A DNA stretch of 64,000 nucleotides from Pandoraea eparura (GCF_902459725.1 NZ_CABPSH010000015.1:38842-102841); one strand, 5' to 3'; positions 9,883-20,135 are shown, numbered from the stretch's first letter. The notes: generated by a model not told the origin, from the sequence alone. A program made the numbers and translations.

Positions 9883-12570
9883 ATGTCCGCCGTACCTGAA
9901 GAAGCCCTGAAGATCGTGTCCCCTGCGGACGCCGATCCCCAAGAAACGCAAGAATGGCTGGCATCGCTCGAAGGCGTGCTGGCGGCCGAGGGCCCGGAGC
10001 GTGCCCACTACCTGCTCGAGAAGCTGATCGAGTTCGCCCGTATCAACGGCGAGCATCATCCGTTCTCGGCCAATACCCCCTACATCAACACCATCCCGCT
10101 CGACCAGCAGGCGCGTATCCCTGGCGATCAGGATGTCGAGCACAAGATCCGCTCGTACACCCGCTGGAATGCGATCGCGATGGTGTTGCGTGCCGGCAAG
10201 GACACGAACGTTGGCGGTCACATCGCGTCGTTCGCCTCGGCGGCAACGCTCTATGACGTCGGCTTCAACCACTTCTGGCATGCCCCGTCCGACAAGCATG
10301 GTGGCGACCTGGTCTTCGTGCAGGGCCACTCGTCGCCGGGCGTGTACAGCCGCGCCTTCCTGTTGGGCCGTCTGGAGATGCCCCAGCTCGAGAACTTCCG
10401 CCAGGAAGTGGACGGCGGCGGTCTGTCGTCGTATCCGCACCCGTGGCTGATGCCTGACTTCTGGCAGTTCCCGACGGTGTCGATGGGTTTGGGCCCGATC
10501 ATGGCGATCTACCAGGCTCGCTTCATGAAGTACATCGAGTCGCGCAACATCGTGAAGACCGAAGGCCGCAAGGTCTGGGCCTTCCTCGGCGACGGCGAGA
10601 CGGACGAGCCGGAATCGCTGGGCGCCATCGGCATGGCCGGTCGCGAGCAGCTCGACAACCTCGTGTTCGTGATCAACTGCAACCTGCAGCGCCTGGATGG
10701 CCCGGTGCGCGGTAACGGCAAGATCATCCAGGAACTCGAATCGGAATTCCGCGGCGCCGGTTGGAACGTCATCAAGGTGATCTGGGGCAGCCGCTGGGAT
10801 GCGCTGCTGGCCCGCGACAAGAAGGGCCTGCTGATGAAGCGCATGATGGAGTGCGTGGACGGCGAGTATCAGACGTACAAGTCGAAGGACGGCGCCTACG
10901 TGCGCGAGAACTTCTTCAATACGCCGGAACTCAAGGCGATGGTCGCCGATTGGTCCGACGAGGACATCTGGTCGCTGAACCGCGGCGGCCACGATCCGCA
11001 CAAGATTTTCGCCGCGTACCAGGCCGCCACCCAGCACAAGGGGCAACCGACGGTCATCCTGGCCAAGACCATCAAGGGCTATGGCATGGGCGAGGCCGGT
11101 CAGGCCATGAACATCACCCACCAGCAGAAGAAGATGCCGGTGGAGTCGCTCAAGAAGTTCCGCGACCAGTTCAAGCTGCCGATCTCGGACGACGACATCG
11201 CCGACGTGCCGTACCTGAAGTTCGAGGAAGGCTCGAAGGAGTTGGAATACATGCGCGCGCGCCGCATGGAGCTGGGCGGTTACCTGCCGCAGCGCCGCAC
11301 CAAGGCCGCCTCGCTGCCGGTGCCCGCGCTGTCCGCCTTCGATGCGTTGCTCAAGGCGACGGCCGAAGGCCGTGAGATTTCGACGACGATGGCGTTCGTG
11401 CGTATTCTCAACGTGCTGCTCAAGGACAAGGTGCTGGGCCAGCGCATCGTGCCGATCGTGCCGGACGAGTCGCGCACTTTCGGGATGGAAGGCCTGTTCC
11501 GCCAGATCGGTATCTGGAGTCAGGTCGGCCAGCGCTACATCCCGCAGGATCAGGATCAGCTGATGTTCTACAAGGAATCGGAGAACGGTCAGATTCTGCA
11601 GGAGGGCATCAACGAAGCCGGTGGCATGTGCGACTGGATCGCGGCCGCAACGTCGTACTCGACGCACAACGAGACGATGATCCCGTTCTACATCTTCTAC
11701 TCGATGTTCGGCTTCCAGCGCATCGGCGATCTGGCCTGGGCGGCCGGTGACATGCGCGCTCGCGGCTTCCTCGTGGGCGGCACGGCCGGTCGTACGACGC
11801 TGAACGGCGAAGGCCTCCAGCACGAAGACGGTCACTCGCTGCTGTGGGCGTCGTCGATTCCGAACTGCCTGCCGTACGATCCGACGTTCGCATTCGAGCT
11901 CGCCGTGATTGTCCAGGACGGCCTGCGTCGCATGGTGCAGGATCAGGAAGACGTGTATTACTACCTGACCGTGATGAACGAAAACTACGCGCATCCGGCC
12001 ATGCCGGAAGGCGTGGAGCAAGACATCCTGAAGGGGATGTACGCGTTCCGTCGCGGTGCGAACGACAGCAAGGCACCGCGCGTGCAACTGCTGGGGTCGG
12101 GCACGATCTTCAACGAAGTGATCGCCGCCGCCGAAATGCTCAAGAACGATTGGGGCGTCGAATCGGATTTGTGGAGCTGCCCGAGCTTCACGGAACTGGC
12201 CCGCGAAGGCAACGACGTGGCGCGCTACAATCTTCTGCACCCGACCGAGACGGCACGTTTGTCGCATGTCGAGACGTGCCTGAACGACACCCGTGGTCCG
12301 GTCATCGCATCGACCGACTACATCCGTACGTACGCCGATCAGATTCGTCCGTTCGTTCGGGGGCGTTACGTCGTGCTCGGCACCGACGGCTACGGTCGTT
12401 CGGATACGCGTGAGAAGCTGCGTCACTTCTTCGAGGTGGATCGTCACTGGGTTACGGTCGCTGCCCTCAAGGCATTGGCCGACGAAGGCACGCTGCCGGC
12501 GAGCAAGGTCGCCGAAGCGATTGCCAAGTACAACCTGGATCCGAACAAACCCAACCCGATGACCGTCTAA
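9883..12570 (+). CDS. aceE: pyruvate dehydrogenase E1 component, homodimeric type
   Basis: AceE decarboxylates pyruvate with thiamine diphosphate and acetylates the lipoyl groups of AceF, feeding acetyl-CoA into central metabolism. The 895 residues match the single-chain E1 of proteobacteria (about 887 in E. coli). The thiamine diphosphate motif begins at [16 protein letters not shown] and continues through the [19 protein letters not shown] segment. The ATG at 9883 follows CAAGGAGACACC. It is the first gene of aceE-aceF-(Ntn hydrolase)-lpdA. Upstream and divergent lies a sensor kinase/regulator pair that could respond to carbon supply. Confidence 0.97.
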   Translation: MSAVPEEALKIVSPADADPQETQEWLASLEGVLAAEGPERAHYLLEKLIEFARINGEHHPFSANTPYINTIPLDQQARIPGDQDVEHKIRSYTRWNAIAMVLRAGKDTNVGGHIASFASAATLYDVGFNHFWHAPSDKHGGDLVFVQGHSSPGVYSRAFLLGRLEMPQLENFRQEVDGGGLSSYPHPWLMPDFWQFPTVSMGLGPIMAIYQARFMKYIESRNIVKTEGRKVWAFLGDGETDEPESLGAIGMAGREQLDNLVFVINCNLQRLDGPVRGNGKIIQELESEFRGAGWNVIKVIWGSRWDALLARDKKGLLMKRMMECVDGEYQTYKSKDGAYVRENFFNTPELKAMVADWSDEDIWSLNRGGHDPHKIFAAYQAATQHKGQPTVILAKTIKGYGMGEAGQAMNITHQQKKMPVESLKKFRDQFKLPISDDDIADVPYLKFEEGSKELEYMRARRMELGGYLPQRRTKAASLPVPALSAFDALLKATAEGREISTTMAFVRILNVLLKDKVLGQRIVPIVPDESRTFGMEGLFRQIGIWSQVGQRYIPQDQDQLMFYKESENGQILQEGINEAGGMCDWIAAATSYSTHNETMIPFYIFYSMFGFQRIGDLAWAAGDMRARGFLVGGTAGRTTLNGEGLQHEDGHSLLWASSIPNCLPYDPTFAFELAVIVQDGLRRMVQDQEDVYYYLTVMNENYAHPAMPEGVEQDILKGMYAFRRGANDSKAPRVQLLGSGTIFNEVIAAAEMLKNDWGVESDLWSCPSFTELAREGNDVARYNLLHPTETARLSHVETCLNDTRGPVIASTDYIRTYADQIRPFVRGRYVVLGTDGYGRSDTREKLRHFFEVDRHWVTVAALKALADEGTLPASKVAEAIAKYNLDPNKPNPMTV

Positions 12571-12668
12571 AGGCCGCTTCGCGCGGCGTGTGCGACCCGC
12601 CCAGCCGCCCCCCAGCGGCGGCGGGTGCGCGCCGCGCGTCAAGCGCAGCCTCGAGGAGACTGTGGAAA

Positions 12669-14348
12669 ATGAGTCAAGTGATCGAAGTGAAAGTCCCGGA
12701 TATCGGTGACTTCAAGGACTTGCCCGTCATCGACGTGCTGGTCAAGGCGGGCGACAAGATCGATGCCGAGCAGGCCCTGATCACGCTGGAATCGGACAAG
12801 GCCACGATGGATGTGCCGAGCCCGGCCGCTGGCATCATCAAGGCGCTGAGCCTGAAAGTCGGCGATGAAGTATCCGAGGGTTCCCTCATCCTGACGCTCG
12901 AGACGGTGAACGGCTCGGGTGCTCAAGTGAACTCGGCGGCAGCCCCTGCGCCGGCCCCTGCGGCAGCCCCGCAAGCGGCGGCGCCAGCCGCAGCCCCTGC
13001 TGCTGCGGCCCCGGCGCCCGCGCCGGCTGCCAGCGGTGACACCCGCCAGATCGATGTCAAGGTGCCGGACATTGGCGGTTACGACGACGTGCCGGTGATC
13101 GATGTGCTGGTCAATGTCGGCGATACCGTGACGGCCGAGCAATCGCTCGTCACGCTGGAGTCCGACAAGGCGTCGATGGATGTGCCGAGCCCGGCCGCCG
13201 GCGTGGTCAAGGCATTGAAGGTCAAGGTGGGCGACAAGGTGTCGGAAGGCACGTTGATCGTCGTGCTCGAAGGCGCTGCCGCCGCCGCTCCGGCCAAGGC
13301 CGCCGCAGCGAGTGCCCCGGCCCCGGTGGCTACGAGTGCCGCCCCGGCAGCGCCGACGCCTGTCGCCGCTCCGGCGCCGGCCGCTGCCCCGGCACCGGCA
13401 CCAGTTGCTGCGACCGGCAACCAGCCGATCAGCCATGCCAGCCCGTCGGTGCGCAAGTTCGCGCGCGAGTTGGGGGTGGATGTCGCGCAAGTGAAGGGCA
13501 CCGGTCCGAAGGGGCGCGTGGTCATCGACGACGTGCGCAACTTCGTCAAGAGCGCGCTCGCGGGCAATCGCCCGGCCGCGGCGGGCGCCGCGCCTGCCGG
13601 TGGCGGTGAGCTGAACCTGTTGCCGTGGCCGAAGATCGACTTCTCGAAGTTCGGTCCGATCGAGCCGAAGGCGCTCTCGCGCATCAAGAAGATTTCGGGC
13701 GCGAACCTGCACCGCAACTGGGTCATGATCCCGCACGTCACGAACAATGACGAAGCGGATATCGGCGAACTCGAAGCGTTCCGGGTGCAGTTGAACAAGG
13801 AAAACGAGAAGGCCGGCGTCAAGGTCACGATGCTCGCTTTCGTCATCAAGGCCTGTGTGATGGCCCTGAAGAAGTTCCCGACGTTCAACGCGAGTCTCGA
13901 CGGCGACAACCTCGTCTTCAAGCAATACTTCCACATCGGTTTTGCGGCTGACACGCCGAACGGTCTGGTCGTGCCTGTGGTTCGCGACGCGGACAAGAAG
14001 GGGGTGTTCGAGATCGCCCGCGAGACCTCGGAACTGGCGAAGCTCGCCCGCGACGGCAAGCTCAAGCCGGACCAGATGCAAGGGGGGTGTTTCTCGATCT
14101 CGTCGCTCGGCGGTATCGGTGGCACGACCTTCACGCCGATCATCAACGCACCGGAAGTGGCCATTCTGGGGCTGTCGCGTTCGTATCAGAAGCCGGTGTG
14201 GGACGAGCGCAAGCAACAGTTCCTGCCGCAACTGACGCTGCCGCTGTCGCTGTCCTACGATCACCGCGTGATCGACGGCGCCGAGGCCGCACGCTTCAAC
14301 GCCTACCTGGGTCAACTGTTGCAGGACTTCCGTCGCGCAATGCTGTAA
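12669..14348 (+). CDS. aceF: dihydrolipoyllysine acetyltransferase, E2 of pyruvate dehydrogenase
   Basis: AceF forms the core of the pyruvate dehydrogenase complex and passes acetyl groups to CoA. The 559 residues hold two lipoyl domains, with lipoyl lysines at about Lys44 (LESDKATMD) and Lys167 (LESDKASMD), separated by Ala/Pro linkers. A peripheral-subunit-binding domain follows ([28 protein letters not shown]), then the catalytic domain ending in [15 protein letters not shown] with the active-site His. The ATG at 12669 follows a GAGGAGACTG ribosome site. The frame is open about 80 bp further upstream, but that part is untypical. Two lipoyl domains, versus three in E. coli, is usual for beta-proteobacteria. 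Confidence 0.97.
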   Translation: MSQVIEVKVPDIGDFKDLPVIDVLVKAGDKIDAEQALITLESDKATMDVPSPAAGIIKALSLKVGDEVSEGSLILTLETVNGSGAQVNSAAAPAPAPAAAPQAAAPAAAPAAAAPAPAPAASGDTRQIDVKVPDIGGYDDVPVIDVLVNVGDTVTAEQSLVTLESDKASMDVPSPAAGVVKALKVKVGDKVSEGTLIVVLEGAAAAAPAKAAAASAPAPVATSAAPAAPTPVAAPAPAAAPAPAPVAATGNQPISHASPSVRKFARELGVDVAQVKGTGPKGRVVIDDVRNFVKSALAGNRPAAAGAAPAGGGELNLLPWPKIDFSKFGPIEPKALSRIKKISGANLHRNWVMIPHVTNNDEADIGELEAFRVQLNKENEKAGVKVTMLAFVIKACVMALKKFPTFNASLDGDNLVFKQYFHIGFAADTPNGLVVPVVRDADKKGVFEIARETSELAKLARDGKLKPDQMQGGCFSISSLGGIGGTTFTPIINAPEVAILGLSRSYQKPVWDERKQQFLPQLTLPLSLSYDHRVIDGAEAARFNAYLGQLLQDFRRAML

Positions 14349-14427
14349 TGGCAGGCGTCGCCGGCCGCGCGCAAGCGCAAGCCGGCGGCGTGCGCGAACG
14401 CTTCAGCATCTGGACGGGGAGGGCATC

Positions 14428-15009
14428 ATGACCACCGTAGTAGTCGTCAAGAAGGCAGGTGAGATTGCCATTGCCGCCGATTCGCTTGTGACGTTCGGCG
14501 ATACCCGGCTCTCGCAATCGTACGAGGAGAATCGCAAGGTTTTTCTCGTGGGCGATTCCTATGTCGGCCTGGCAGGCACGACCGCGCACTTTCCGGTCAT
14601 GCGCGCCATTCTCTCCGGTATGGCGGACGAATGCCGTCTGCACTCGCGCGACGAGGTGTTCCGCACGTTCTGCCGCGTCCATCAGAAGCTCAAGGAAGAA
14701 TATTTCCTCAACACGAAGGAAGAGGAAGACGATCCGTACGAGTCGTCGCAGATCACTTGTGTGGTCGCGAATCCGACAGGCATCTACGGAATTTATTCCT
14801 ACCGGGAAGTGTTTGTTTTCGATCGGTTCTGGGGGATCGGCTCGGGGCGCAATTTCGCGCTCGGCGCCATGTTCGCCCTCTACGACCAGGATCTGAGCGC
14901 CAGCGCCATCGCCGAAGCGGGCGTAAAGGCGGGGGCGGAGTTCGACAAGAGTTCCGCCGCCCCGTTTCAGGTGCACACGTTCCCGATCGATACCACCATC
15001 AAGTCATAA
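14428..15009 (+). CDS. proteasome-like Ntn hydrolase (BPH/HslV-related)
   Basis: This 193-residue protein has the proteasome beta-subunit/HslV fold signature. After removal of Met1 it would expose an N-terminal Thr (TTVVVVKKAGEIAIAADS). Numbered from that Thr, Asp17 is kept, and Lys36 aligns with the HslV catalytic Lys33 after a three-residue insertion. GLAGTTAHF and GIGSGRNFALGAMFAL match HslV GxAGxxAD and GSGGxxAxAAxxAL. Divergence from HslV, and the absence of a neighbouring hslU, fit the beta-proteobacterial proteasome homologue (BPH) family, known as a self-assembling ring peptidase. It starts 79 bp after aceF behind a GGGGAGGGCATC ribosome site and ends 20 bp before lpdA, so it should be co-transcribed with the dehydrogenase genes. 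Its substrate is unknown. Confidence 0.85.
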   Translation: MTTVVVVKKAGEIAIAADSLVTFGDTRLSQSYEENRKVFLVGDSYVGLAGTTAHFPVMRAILSGMADECRLHSRDEVFRTFCRVHQKLKEEYFLNTKEEEDDPYESSQITCVVANPTGIYGIYSYREVFVFDRFWGIGSGRNFALGAMFALYDQDLSASAIAEAGVKAGAEFDKSSAAPFQVHTFPIDTTIKS

Positions 15010-15029
15010 ATGCGACAGGGAGACCCCGC

Positions 15030-16805
15030 ATGAGTCTCATCGAAGTCAAAGTACCGGACATCGGCGCAGAGGGCGTGGATGTCATCGAAGTGATGATCAA
15101 GCCCGGCGACAAGATCGCCAAGGATGCGTCACTCATTACGCTGGAATCCGACAAGGCTTCCATGGAAGTGCCGTCGGAAGTGTCGGGCACCGTCAAGGAA
15201 GTGAAGATCAAGGTGGGCGACAAAGCCAGCCAAGGTACGCTGATCGCGCTCGTCGAAGTGGAAGGTGCCGGCGCCGCCAAGGCCGAAGCCCCGGCGGCAG
15301 CCGCCGCCCCGGCCGCGCCGGTGGCTCCCGTCGCCCCCGCAGCGCAGCCGAGTGCCCCGGCCCCGGTCGCGGCCAAGCACAGCGGCGGGGCGGACACCGA
15401 ATGCGACGTGCTCGTGCTGGGCGCCGGTCCGGGCGGATACTCGGCCGCGTTCCGCAGCGCCGACCTGGGTCGCAAGACCGTGCTCGTCGAGCGCTACGCC
15501 ACCCTTGGCGGCGTATGTCTGAACGTGGGTTGCATCCCGTCGAAGGCGCTGCTCCACACGGCAGCCGTCCTTGAAGAGGCTCAGACACTCGGCCATCACG
15601 GCATTTCGTTCGCGAAGCCCGAGATCGATCTCGACAAGCTGCGCGCCTACAAGGAAAGCGTGGTCGGCAAGCTCACGGGCGGTCTGGCCGGCATGGCCAA
15701 GATGCGCAAGGTGGAAGTCGTGCGCGGTGTCGGCACGTTCCTCGACCCGAATCACGTCGAAGTCGTGGCCGAAGACGGCAGCAAGCGCACGGTGAAGTTT
15801 GCTCAGGCCATCATCGCGGCGGGTTCCCAGGCGGTAAAGCTGCCGTTCCTGCCGGAAGATCCGCGCATCGTCGATTCGACCGGCGCGCTCGAACTGCGTC
15901 AACTGCCGAAGAAGATGCTTGTGATCGGCGGCGGCATCATCGGTCTGGAAATGGCGACCGTGTATAGCGCGCTGGGCTCCGAGATCGATGTCGTGGAAAT
16001 GCTGGACGGTCTGATGCAGGGCGCCGACCGCGATCTGGTCAAGGTCTGGGAGAAAATGAACACGAAGCGCTTCGGTCGCGTCATGCTCAAGACCAAGACC
16101 GTAGGTGCCGAGGCCAAGGCCGATGGCATCTACGTGAAGTTCGAGGGTGAGGCCGCCCCGGCGGAACCCCAGCGTTACGACCTCGTGCTGGTCGCCGTGG
16201 GGCGCAGCCCGAACGGCAAGAAGATCGGTGCCGAGAACGCGGGCGTGGCCGTGGGCGATCGCGGCTTCATCGACGTCGACAAGCAGATGCGCACCAACGT
16301 GCCGAACATCTTCGCGATCGGCGATATCGTCGGTCAGCCGATGCTGGCCCACAAGGCCGTGCACGAAGCCCACGTCGCGGCGGAAGCGGCGGCCGGCGAG
16401 AAGGCTTACTTCGACGCCATCCAGATTCCGTCGGTGGCCTACACCGATCCGGAAGTGGCTTGGGCCGGCAAGACGGAAGACCAGCTGAAGGCCGAAGGCG
16501 TGAAGTATGGCAAGGCCGTGTTCCCGTGGGCGGCGTCGGGCCGCGCGATCGCGAACGGCCGTGACGAAGGCTTCACCAAGGTGCTGTTCGACGAAGCGAC
16601 CCATCGTATCGTTGGCGGCGCCATCGTCGGCACGCACGCGGGCGATCTGATCGGCGAACTTTGCCTGGCCGTGGAAATGGGCGCGGACGCCGTCGATATC
16701 GGCAAGACGATTCACCCGCACCCGACGCTGGCCGAATCGGTCGGCATGGCAGCGGAGATTTACGAAGGGGTTTGCACCGACGTTCCGCCGCCTCGCAAGA
16801 AGTAA
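15030..16805 (+). CDS. lpdA: dihydrolipoamide dehydrogenase (E3) with N-terminal lipoyl domain
   Basis: E3 reoxidises the dihydrolipoyl groups of AceF with FAD and NAD. The 591 residues hold an N-terminal lipoyl domain (lipoyl Lys42 in [10 protein letters not shown]), an Ala/Pro linker at about 82-116, then the flavoprotein. FAD-binding VLVLGAGPGGYSAAF, the redox disulfide Cys163/Cys168 in GGVCLNVGCIPSKALL, NAD-binding VIGGGIIGLEMATVY and the C-terminal active-site HPHPTLAES are all visible. The ATG at 15030 follows ACAGGGAGACCCCGC. A lipoyl-bearing E3 is typical of the pyruvate dehydrogenase of Burkholderiaceae and Neisseria. It is the last gene of the operon, followed by a terminator. Confidence 0.97.
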   Translation: MSLIEVKVPDIGAEGVDVIEVMIKPGDKIAKDASLITLESDKASMEVPSEVSGTVKEVKIKVGDKASQGTLIALVEVEGAGAAKAEAPAAAAAPAAPVAPVAPAAQPSAPAPVAAKHSGGADTECDVLVLGAGPGGYSAAFRSADLGRKTVLVERYATLGGVCLNVGCIPSKALLHTAAVLEEAQTLGHHGISFAKPEIDLDKLRAYKESVVGKLTGGLAGMAKMRKVEVVRGVGTFLDPNHVEVVAEDGSKRTVKFAQAIIAAGSQAVKLPFLPEDPRIVDSTGALELRQLPKKMLVIGGGIIGLEMATVYSALGSEIDVVEMLDGLMQGADRDLVKVWEKMNTKRFGRVMLKTKTVGAEAKADGIYVKFEGEAAPAEPQRYDLVLVAVGRSPNGKKIGAENAGVAVGDRGFIDVDKQMRTNVPNIFAIGDIVGQPMLAHKAVHEAHVAAEAAAGEKAYFDAIQIPSVAYTDPEVAWAGKTEDQLKAEGVKYGKAVFPWAASGRAIANGRDEGFTKVLFDEATHRIVGGAIVGTHAGDLIGELCLAVEMGADAVDIGKTIHPHPTLAESVGMAAEIYEGVCTDVPPPRKK

Positions 16806-16916
16806 TCGCGTCCGTGTCGGCGTGCGCGTCGGAGGATGCCGGGCGCGCACGCCGAACGCACATGACGTGACGGATGTCCGCGGTGTCTCATATGGGGCGA
16901 CGGCGGATGCCAAAAC

Positions 16917-16953
16917 AAAAACCGCCATTTCGTTCCGAGATGGCGGTTTTTTT
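16917..16953 (+). terminator. rho-independent terminator of the aceE-lpdA operon
   Basis: AAAAACCGCCAT (16917-16928) pairs with ATGGCGGTTTTT (16940-16951), followed by more T. It lies 112 bp past lpdA. Confidence 0.9.
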
Positions 16954-16980
16954 CTTGCGGCAGCGTCGTCGGCCGCCCCA

Positions 16981-17010
16981 AAAACGAAAAACCCGGCACG
17001 AGGCCGGGTT
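16981..17010 (-). terminator. rho-independent terminator of the phasin gene
   Basis: AACCCGGC (16990-16997) pairs with GCCGGGTT (17003-17010). Read on the minus strand the stem is followed by TTTTTCGTTTT. It lies 30 bp past the phasin stop. Confidence 0.9.
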
Positions 17011-17039
17011 CGAACGGTAGCGTCGCGAGACGCTATCGA

Positions 17040-17603
17040 TTACTTCTTGGCGCTGGTGGCAGCACGCGATGCTTGAGCGGCAGCCTTCGTCGCGACGTTG
17101 GTCGCGGCAGCGAAGTTCGTCTCGGCGATTTCAACGGCCTGCTTGGTGGCCTTTTGCACGCTGTCGAACGCGCTGTTGGCAGCCGACAGGGCCGACTTGG
17201 CCAGGGCAACGGCCGACTCCGAACCGGCCGGGGCGTTCTTGGCCAGACTGTCGAACAGCGCTTGGACGTTCTGCGAGCTTTCGGCCAGTTGGGCTTCGGC
17301 CACCTTGGTCACTTCGGCTTGCGTCGACGAAGCGATTTCATACAGATGACGGCCATACGCGATCGCCTTTTCAGCGGCGGGCTGGACGAGGTTCGCTTGC
17401 AGCGCGAGCAGCTCTTGCGCGTCTTTCACGGCGAAGGCCTTTTGCGCGGTCGAGGCGGACTCGGCCAGCGATGCCTTGACGGCTTGCAGGTTCAGCTCAA
17501 CCAGCTTTTCCATGCCTTCGAACGCCTTGTTGGTCAGGCCAAACAGGGTTTCGAGGTTGGCTTTGTGGGCGGCAGCGAATTGCTCGGGGGTCAGAAACGA
17601 CAT
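17040..17603 (-). CDS. phaP: phasin family protein (PHA granule-associated)
   Basis: Phasins coat polyhydroxyalkanoate granules and limit their size. The 187 residues are almost all helical and Ala-rich. The N-terminus [20 protein letters not shown] is the classic phasin opening, followed by [20 protein letters not shown] and a Lys-rich end AATSAKK. The ATG at 17603 follows AGGAGAACGCC. A strong promoter lies upstream with TGC-N3-GCA sites on both sides, which suggests control by a PhaR-type repressor. Its place beside the pyruvate dehydrogenase operon fits its link to acetyl-CoA storage. Confidence 0.95.
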   Translation of the reverse strand: MSFLTPEQFAAAHKANLETLFGLTNKAFEGMEKLVELNLQAVKASLAESASTAQKAFAVKDAQELLALQANLVQPAAEKAIAYGRHLYEIASSTQAEVTKVAEAQLAESSQNVQALFDSLAKNAPAGSESAVALAKSALSAANSAFDSVQKATKQAVEIAETNFAAATNVATKAAAQASRAATSAKK

Positions 17604-17723
17604 GGCGTTCTCCTATGATGGTGTCACATACAACGTATCGACCCACTCCGTGTTCGCTGATGAGTTCTCACCTGAGTTCGGTGAAAACACGGTTCGGGCC
17701 TCTCAATGGGGGTGCGATTTCTT

Positions 17724-17738
17724 TTGTGCATCGCACAA
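17724..17738. promoter_or_regulatory. palindrome TTGTGC-N3-GCACAA, likely PhaR-type operator
   Basis: TTGTGC (17724-17729) and GCACAA (17733-17738) form a perfect inverted repeat around ATC, placed over the expected start of phaP transcription. PhaR repressors of PHA genes are known to bind TGC/GCA dyads, so this is a probable autoregulated operator; the identity of the binder is inferred. Confidence 0.6.
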
Positions 17739-17743
17739 TTGCA

Positions 17744-17771
17744 AGTGTAGAGATATTTTTGTCGCTGTCAA
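17744..17771 (-). promoter_or_regulatory. sigma-70 promoter of phaP
   Basis: On the minus strand, consensus TTGACA (17771-17766) and TACACT (17749-17744) are 16 bp apart. The expected leader before the phasin ATG is about 130 nt. Confidence 0.75.
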
Positions 17772-17781
17772 GTCTTTTTTG

Positions 17782-17790
17782 TGCGTTGCA
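17782..17790. promoter_or_regulatory. second TGC-N3-GCA site upstream of the phaP promoter
   Basis: TGCGTTGCA lies 11 bp beyond the -35 box. Its centre is 55 bp from that of the first site, roughly five helical turns, so the two sites bracket the promoter. Confidence 0.5.
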
Positions 17791-18088
17791 ACAATTCAAC
17801 AAAAGCTTACAAAATCAAACGGTTGGGATCCTGTGACGAACGTGTGACACCGCGTTGCGGCGAATCGTTCGGGCTGCCCGGAAAGGCTTTGTGGGTGCGG
17901 CTCTGCACCGTTTTGGCGCTCGGCGCACCAGGCGCGCCGATGTTACTATCGGCAGGTTCCGGTGCTGGGGGACATCTTCGCGGTCAGTGGCACGCCACCT
18001 TTGCGGGTGTATTGCGCGCGGCCCGTCCCCCTGTGCCGATGCCGTTCAACGCCCTTTTGCGTGCCGCCACTGCCGGCCACTCGTGTCG

Positions 18089-19030
18089 ATGCAAGCGTTT
18101 TACAGCGACCATTTCGTCTTGCCGTTGCCGCCCGGGCACCGGTTCCCCATGGAAAAGTACGGGCGTCTGCGTGAGCGCGTGGCCGGCGAACTGCCTCACG
18201 TCGCGCTTGTCGAGGCAATGCCCGCGGACGACGTGATGCTCGGTCGCGTCCATTCGCTCGAATACGTGGCGCGCGTGAGCGCGGGGCAGCTGGATCCGAA
18301 AGCGCAGCGCATGATCGGATTTCCGTGGTCGCCGCAGATGGTCGAGCGCTCGCGACGTTCGGCGGGGGCGACAGTGGCCGCCTGCCGGGCGGCCCTCACC
18401 GATGGCGTGGCGGCGAATCTCGCGGGCGGCACGCACCATGCCTATGCCGACCGCGGCGAAGGATTCTGTGTGTTCAACGATGCGGCGGTCGCGGCCCGCA
18501 CGATGCAGGCGGAACTTGGCCCGGGCACGCGGGTAGCGATCATCGATCTCGACGTGCATCAGGGCAACGGCACGGCGGCCATTTTCGAGCATGACCCGAG
18601 CGTCTTCACGCTGTCGCTGCATGGCGAGCACAATTACCCGTTTCACAAGGCGCGCGGCGACCTTGACGTGGCGTTGCCCGACGGCTGCGGCGACGACGAC
18701 TACCTGATCGCGTTGGGCCACGCGCTGACCGATCTCTTCGCGCAATTCATCCCCACGCTGGTGATCTACCTCGCCGGCGCCGATCCGCTGGCGAATGATC
18801 GGCTTGGCCGGCTGGCATTGACCCACGACGGTTTGCTCGCCCGCGACCGCCGAGTGCTGACGGCCTGCGCCGAGCGCGGACTGCCGGTGGCCATTGCGAT
18901 GGCGGGCGGCTACGGTCGCGACATCGGGCAGACGGTCGCCGCGCATTTTGCGACGATCCGCCTCGCCAGTCGGTTCCAGCGGGCGGCCCATCGTGCGTAC
19001 GCCGTGCCGGCGAGCGCCGCCCTCGTATGA
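18089..19030 (+). CDS. histone deacetylase-family zinc deacetylase
   Basis: This 313-residue protein belongs to the HDAC/AcuC/acetylpolyamine amidohydrolase superfamily, which removes acetyl groups from amines or lysines with an active-site zinc. Signatures are the His pair in GGTHHAYADRGEGFCVFNDA, the zinc-binding IIDLDVHQGNGTAAIF, the second ligand region YLAGADPLANDRLG and AMAGGYGRD. The start was set at ATG 18089 (MQAFYSDHFVLPLPPGH), the usual family N-terminus; the frame is open another 234 bp upstream without protein-like sequence, and no clear ribosome site is seen. Its last codon overlaps the DMT transporter start by 4 bp (ATGA), so the two are co-translated. The natural substrate is unknown. 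Confidence 0.9.
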   Translation: MQAFYSDHFVLPLPPGHRFPMEKYGRLRERVAGELPHVALVEAMPADDVMLGRVHSLEYVARVSAGQLDPKAQRMIGFPWSPQMVERSRRSAGATVAACRAALTDGVAANLAGGTHHAYADRGEGFCVFNDAAVAARTMQAELGPGTRVAIIDLDVHQGNGTAAIFEHDPSVFTLSLHGEHNYPFHKARGDLDVALPDGCGDDDYLIALGHALTDLFAQFIPTLVIYLAGADPLANDRLGRLALTHDGLLARDRRVLTACAERGLPVAIAMAGGYGRDIGQTVAAHFATIRLASRFQRAAHRAYAVPASAALV

Positions 19031-20091
19031 GCGAGCATCGCACCGTGTCCCATCCTCCCGCGAATGCGGCCAATGGCCACGCGACGGCCGGTGCCGGGCG
19101 CGCAGCCATCTGGCGTGCCGCCATGCCTTGGTGGTTTGTGCTGATCTGGAGCACGGGCTTCATCGTCGCCAAATACGGCATGCCGAATGCCGAGCCGCTG
19201 ACGTTTCTCGCGCTGCGCTTCGGCGGCACACTCCTGGTCATGCTGCCCATCGCCTTGCTCACGGGCACGCCGTGGCCGCGGCGGCGCGCAATGGTTGGAC
19301 AGGTTGCCCCGGGCGGACGAACTGAGCTCACTGCGCGAACTGCGCTGACTGAGCGGGCGGGATCGGCTGATGCCGTCGGGCCCATCGACTGGACGCTCAT
19401 CGCGCATCTTGCCGTGTCCGGCACGCTGATCCAGGCCGTGTATCTCGGCGGCGTCTGGGCAGCGATCAAGCATGGCGCGCCTGCCGGGCTGGCGGCACTG
19501 GTCGTCGGCATCCAGCCGTTGTTGACAGCGCTTTTTGCGCGCGTGGTCGGTGAGCCGGTGTCACGTCGTCAATGGCTGGGGCTGCTGTGCGGATTCGCCG
19601 GCGTTGGGCTGGTGGTGGCCAACAAGGTCGGCGTGCGCGGTATCGGCGTGGGCCCGGTCGCCTTGTGCGTGTTGAGCCTGCTCGCGATCACGGCGGGCAC
19701 GCTCTACCAAAAGCGGTTTTGCGCGCATTTCGATTTGCGGGTCGGTACGCTCGTGCAGTTCGGGGCCGCCTTTGCGGTGACGTTGCCCGCCGCGTGGGTG
19801 CTCGAGACGATGCAGGTGCGCTGGAACGCCCAGATGATCGGTGCGCTCGTCTGGTCGGTGCTGGCGCTGTCGATCGGCGCCATTTCCTTGCTGTTCCTGT
19901 TGATCCGGCAGGGGGCGGCGACCAAGGTGTCCAGCCTCATGTATCTGACGCCGCCGACGACGGCGGTCATGGCCTGGCTGTTGTTCGGCGAGACGCTTTC
20001 CCCGCTGAGTGCCGCCGGGATGGTCGTGGCGGCCCTGGGCGTCGCGCTTGTCATCGAGCGGCGGACTATGCCGGCCGCGTCGTCGCCATGA
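19027..20091 (+). CDS. EamA/DMT-family transporter
   Basis: This 354-residue inner-membrane protein has two EamA repeats and about ten membrane segments, beginning at WWFVLIWSTGFIVAKYGMP. A hydrophilic loop of about 40 residues (PRRRAMVGQVAPGG to DAVGPIDWT) separates the third and fourth segments and is longer than usual. The second repeat ends with LTPPTTAVMAWLLFGETLSPL, the typical DMT motif. Such proteins export small metabolites, often amino acids or related compounds; the substrate is not predictable. It overlaps the deacetylase gene by 4 bp and precedes the nitroreductase gene. Confidence 0.9.
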   Translation: MSEHRTVSHPPANAANGHATAGAGRAAIWRAAMPWWFVLIWSTGFIVAKYGMPNAEPLTFLALRFGGTLLVMLPIALLTGTPWPRRRAMVGQVAPGGRTELTARTALTERAGSADAVGPIDWTLIAHLAVSGTLIQAVYLGGVWAAIKHGAPAGLAALVVGIQPLLTALFARVVGEPVSRRQWLGLLCGFAGVGLVVANKVGVRGIGVGPVALCVLSLLAITAGTLYQKRFCAHFDLRVGTLVQFGAAFAVTLPAAWVLETMQVRWNAQMIGALVWSVLALSIGAISLLFLLIRQGAATKVSSLMYLTPPTTAVMAWLLFGETLSPLSAAGMVVAALGVALVIERRTMPAASSP

Positions 20092-20135
20092 GCCGGGCGG
20101 CACATTTCTCTCATCGTTTGCCGTGAGCCAGACTA

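Noticed and set aside
9847..14315. Long minus-strand open frames opposite aceE and aceF (9847-12642 and 12639-14315)
   Set aside because: They mirror well-identified genes, have no family motifs and show the typical composition of antisense frames in GC-rich DNA.
14428..15009. Ordinary HslV protease subunit
   Set aside because: The sequence has a three-residue insertion before the catalytic Lys and other differences, and no hslU is adjacent; a BPH-type protein fits better.
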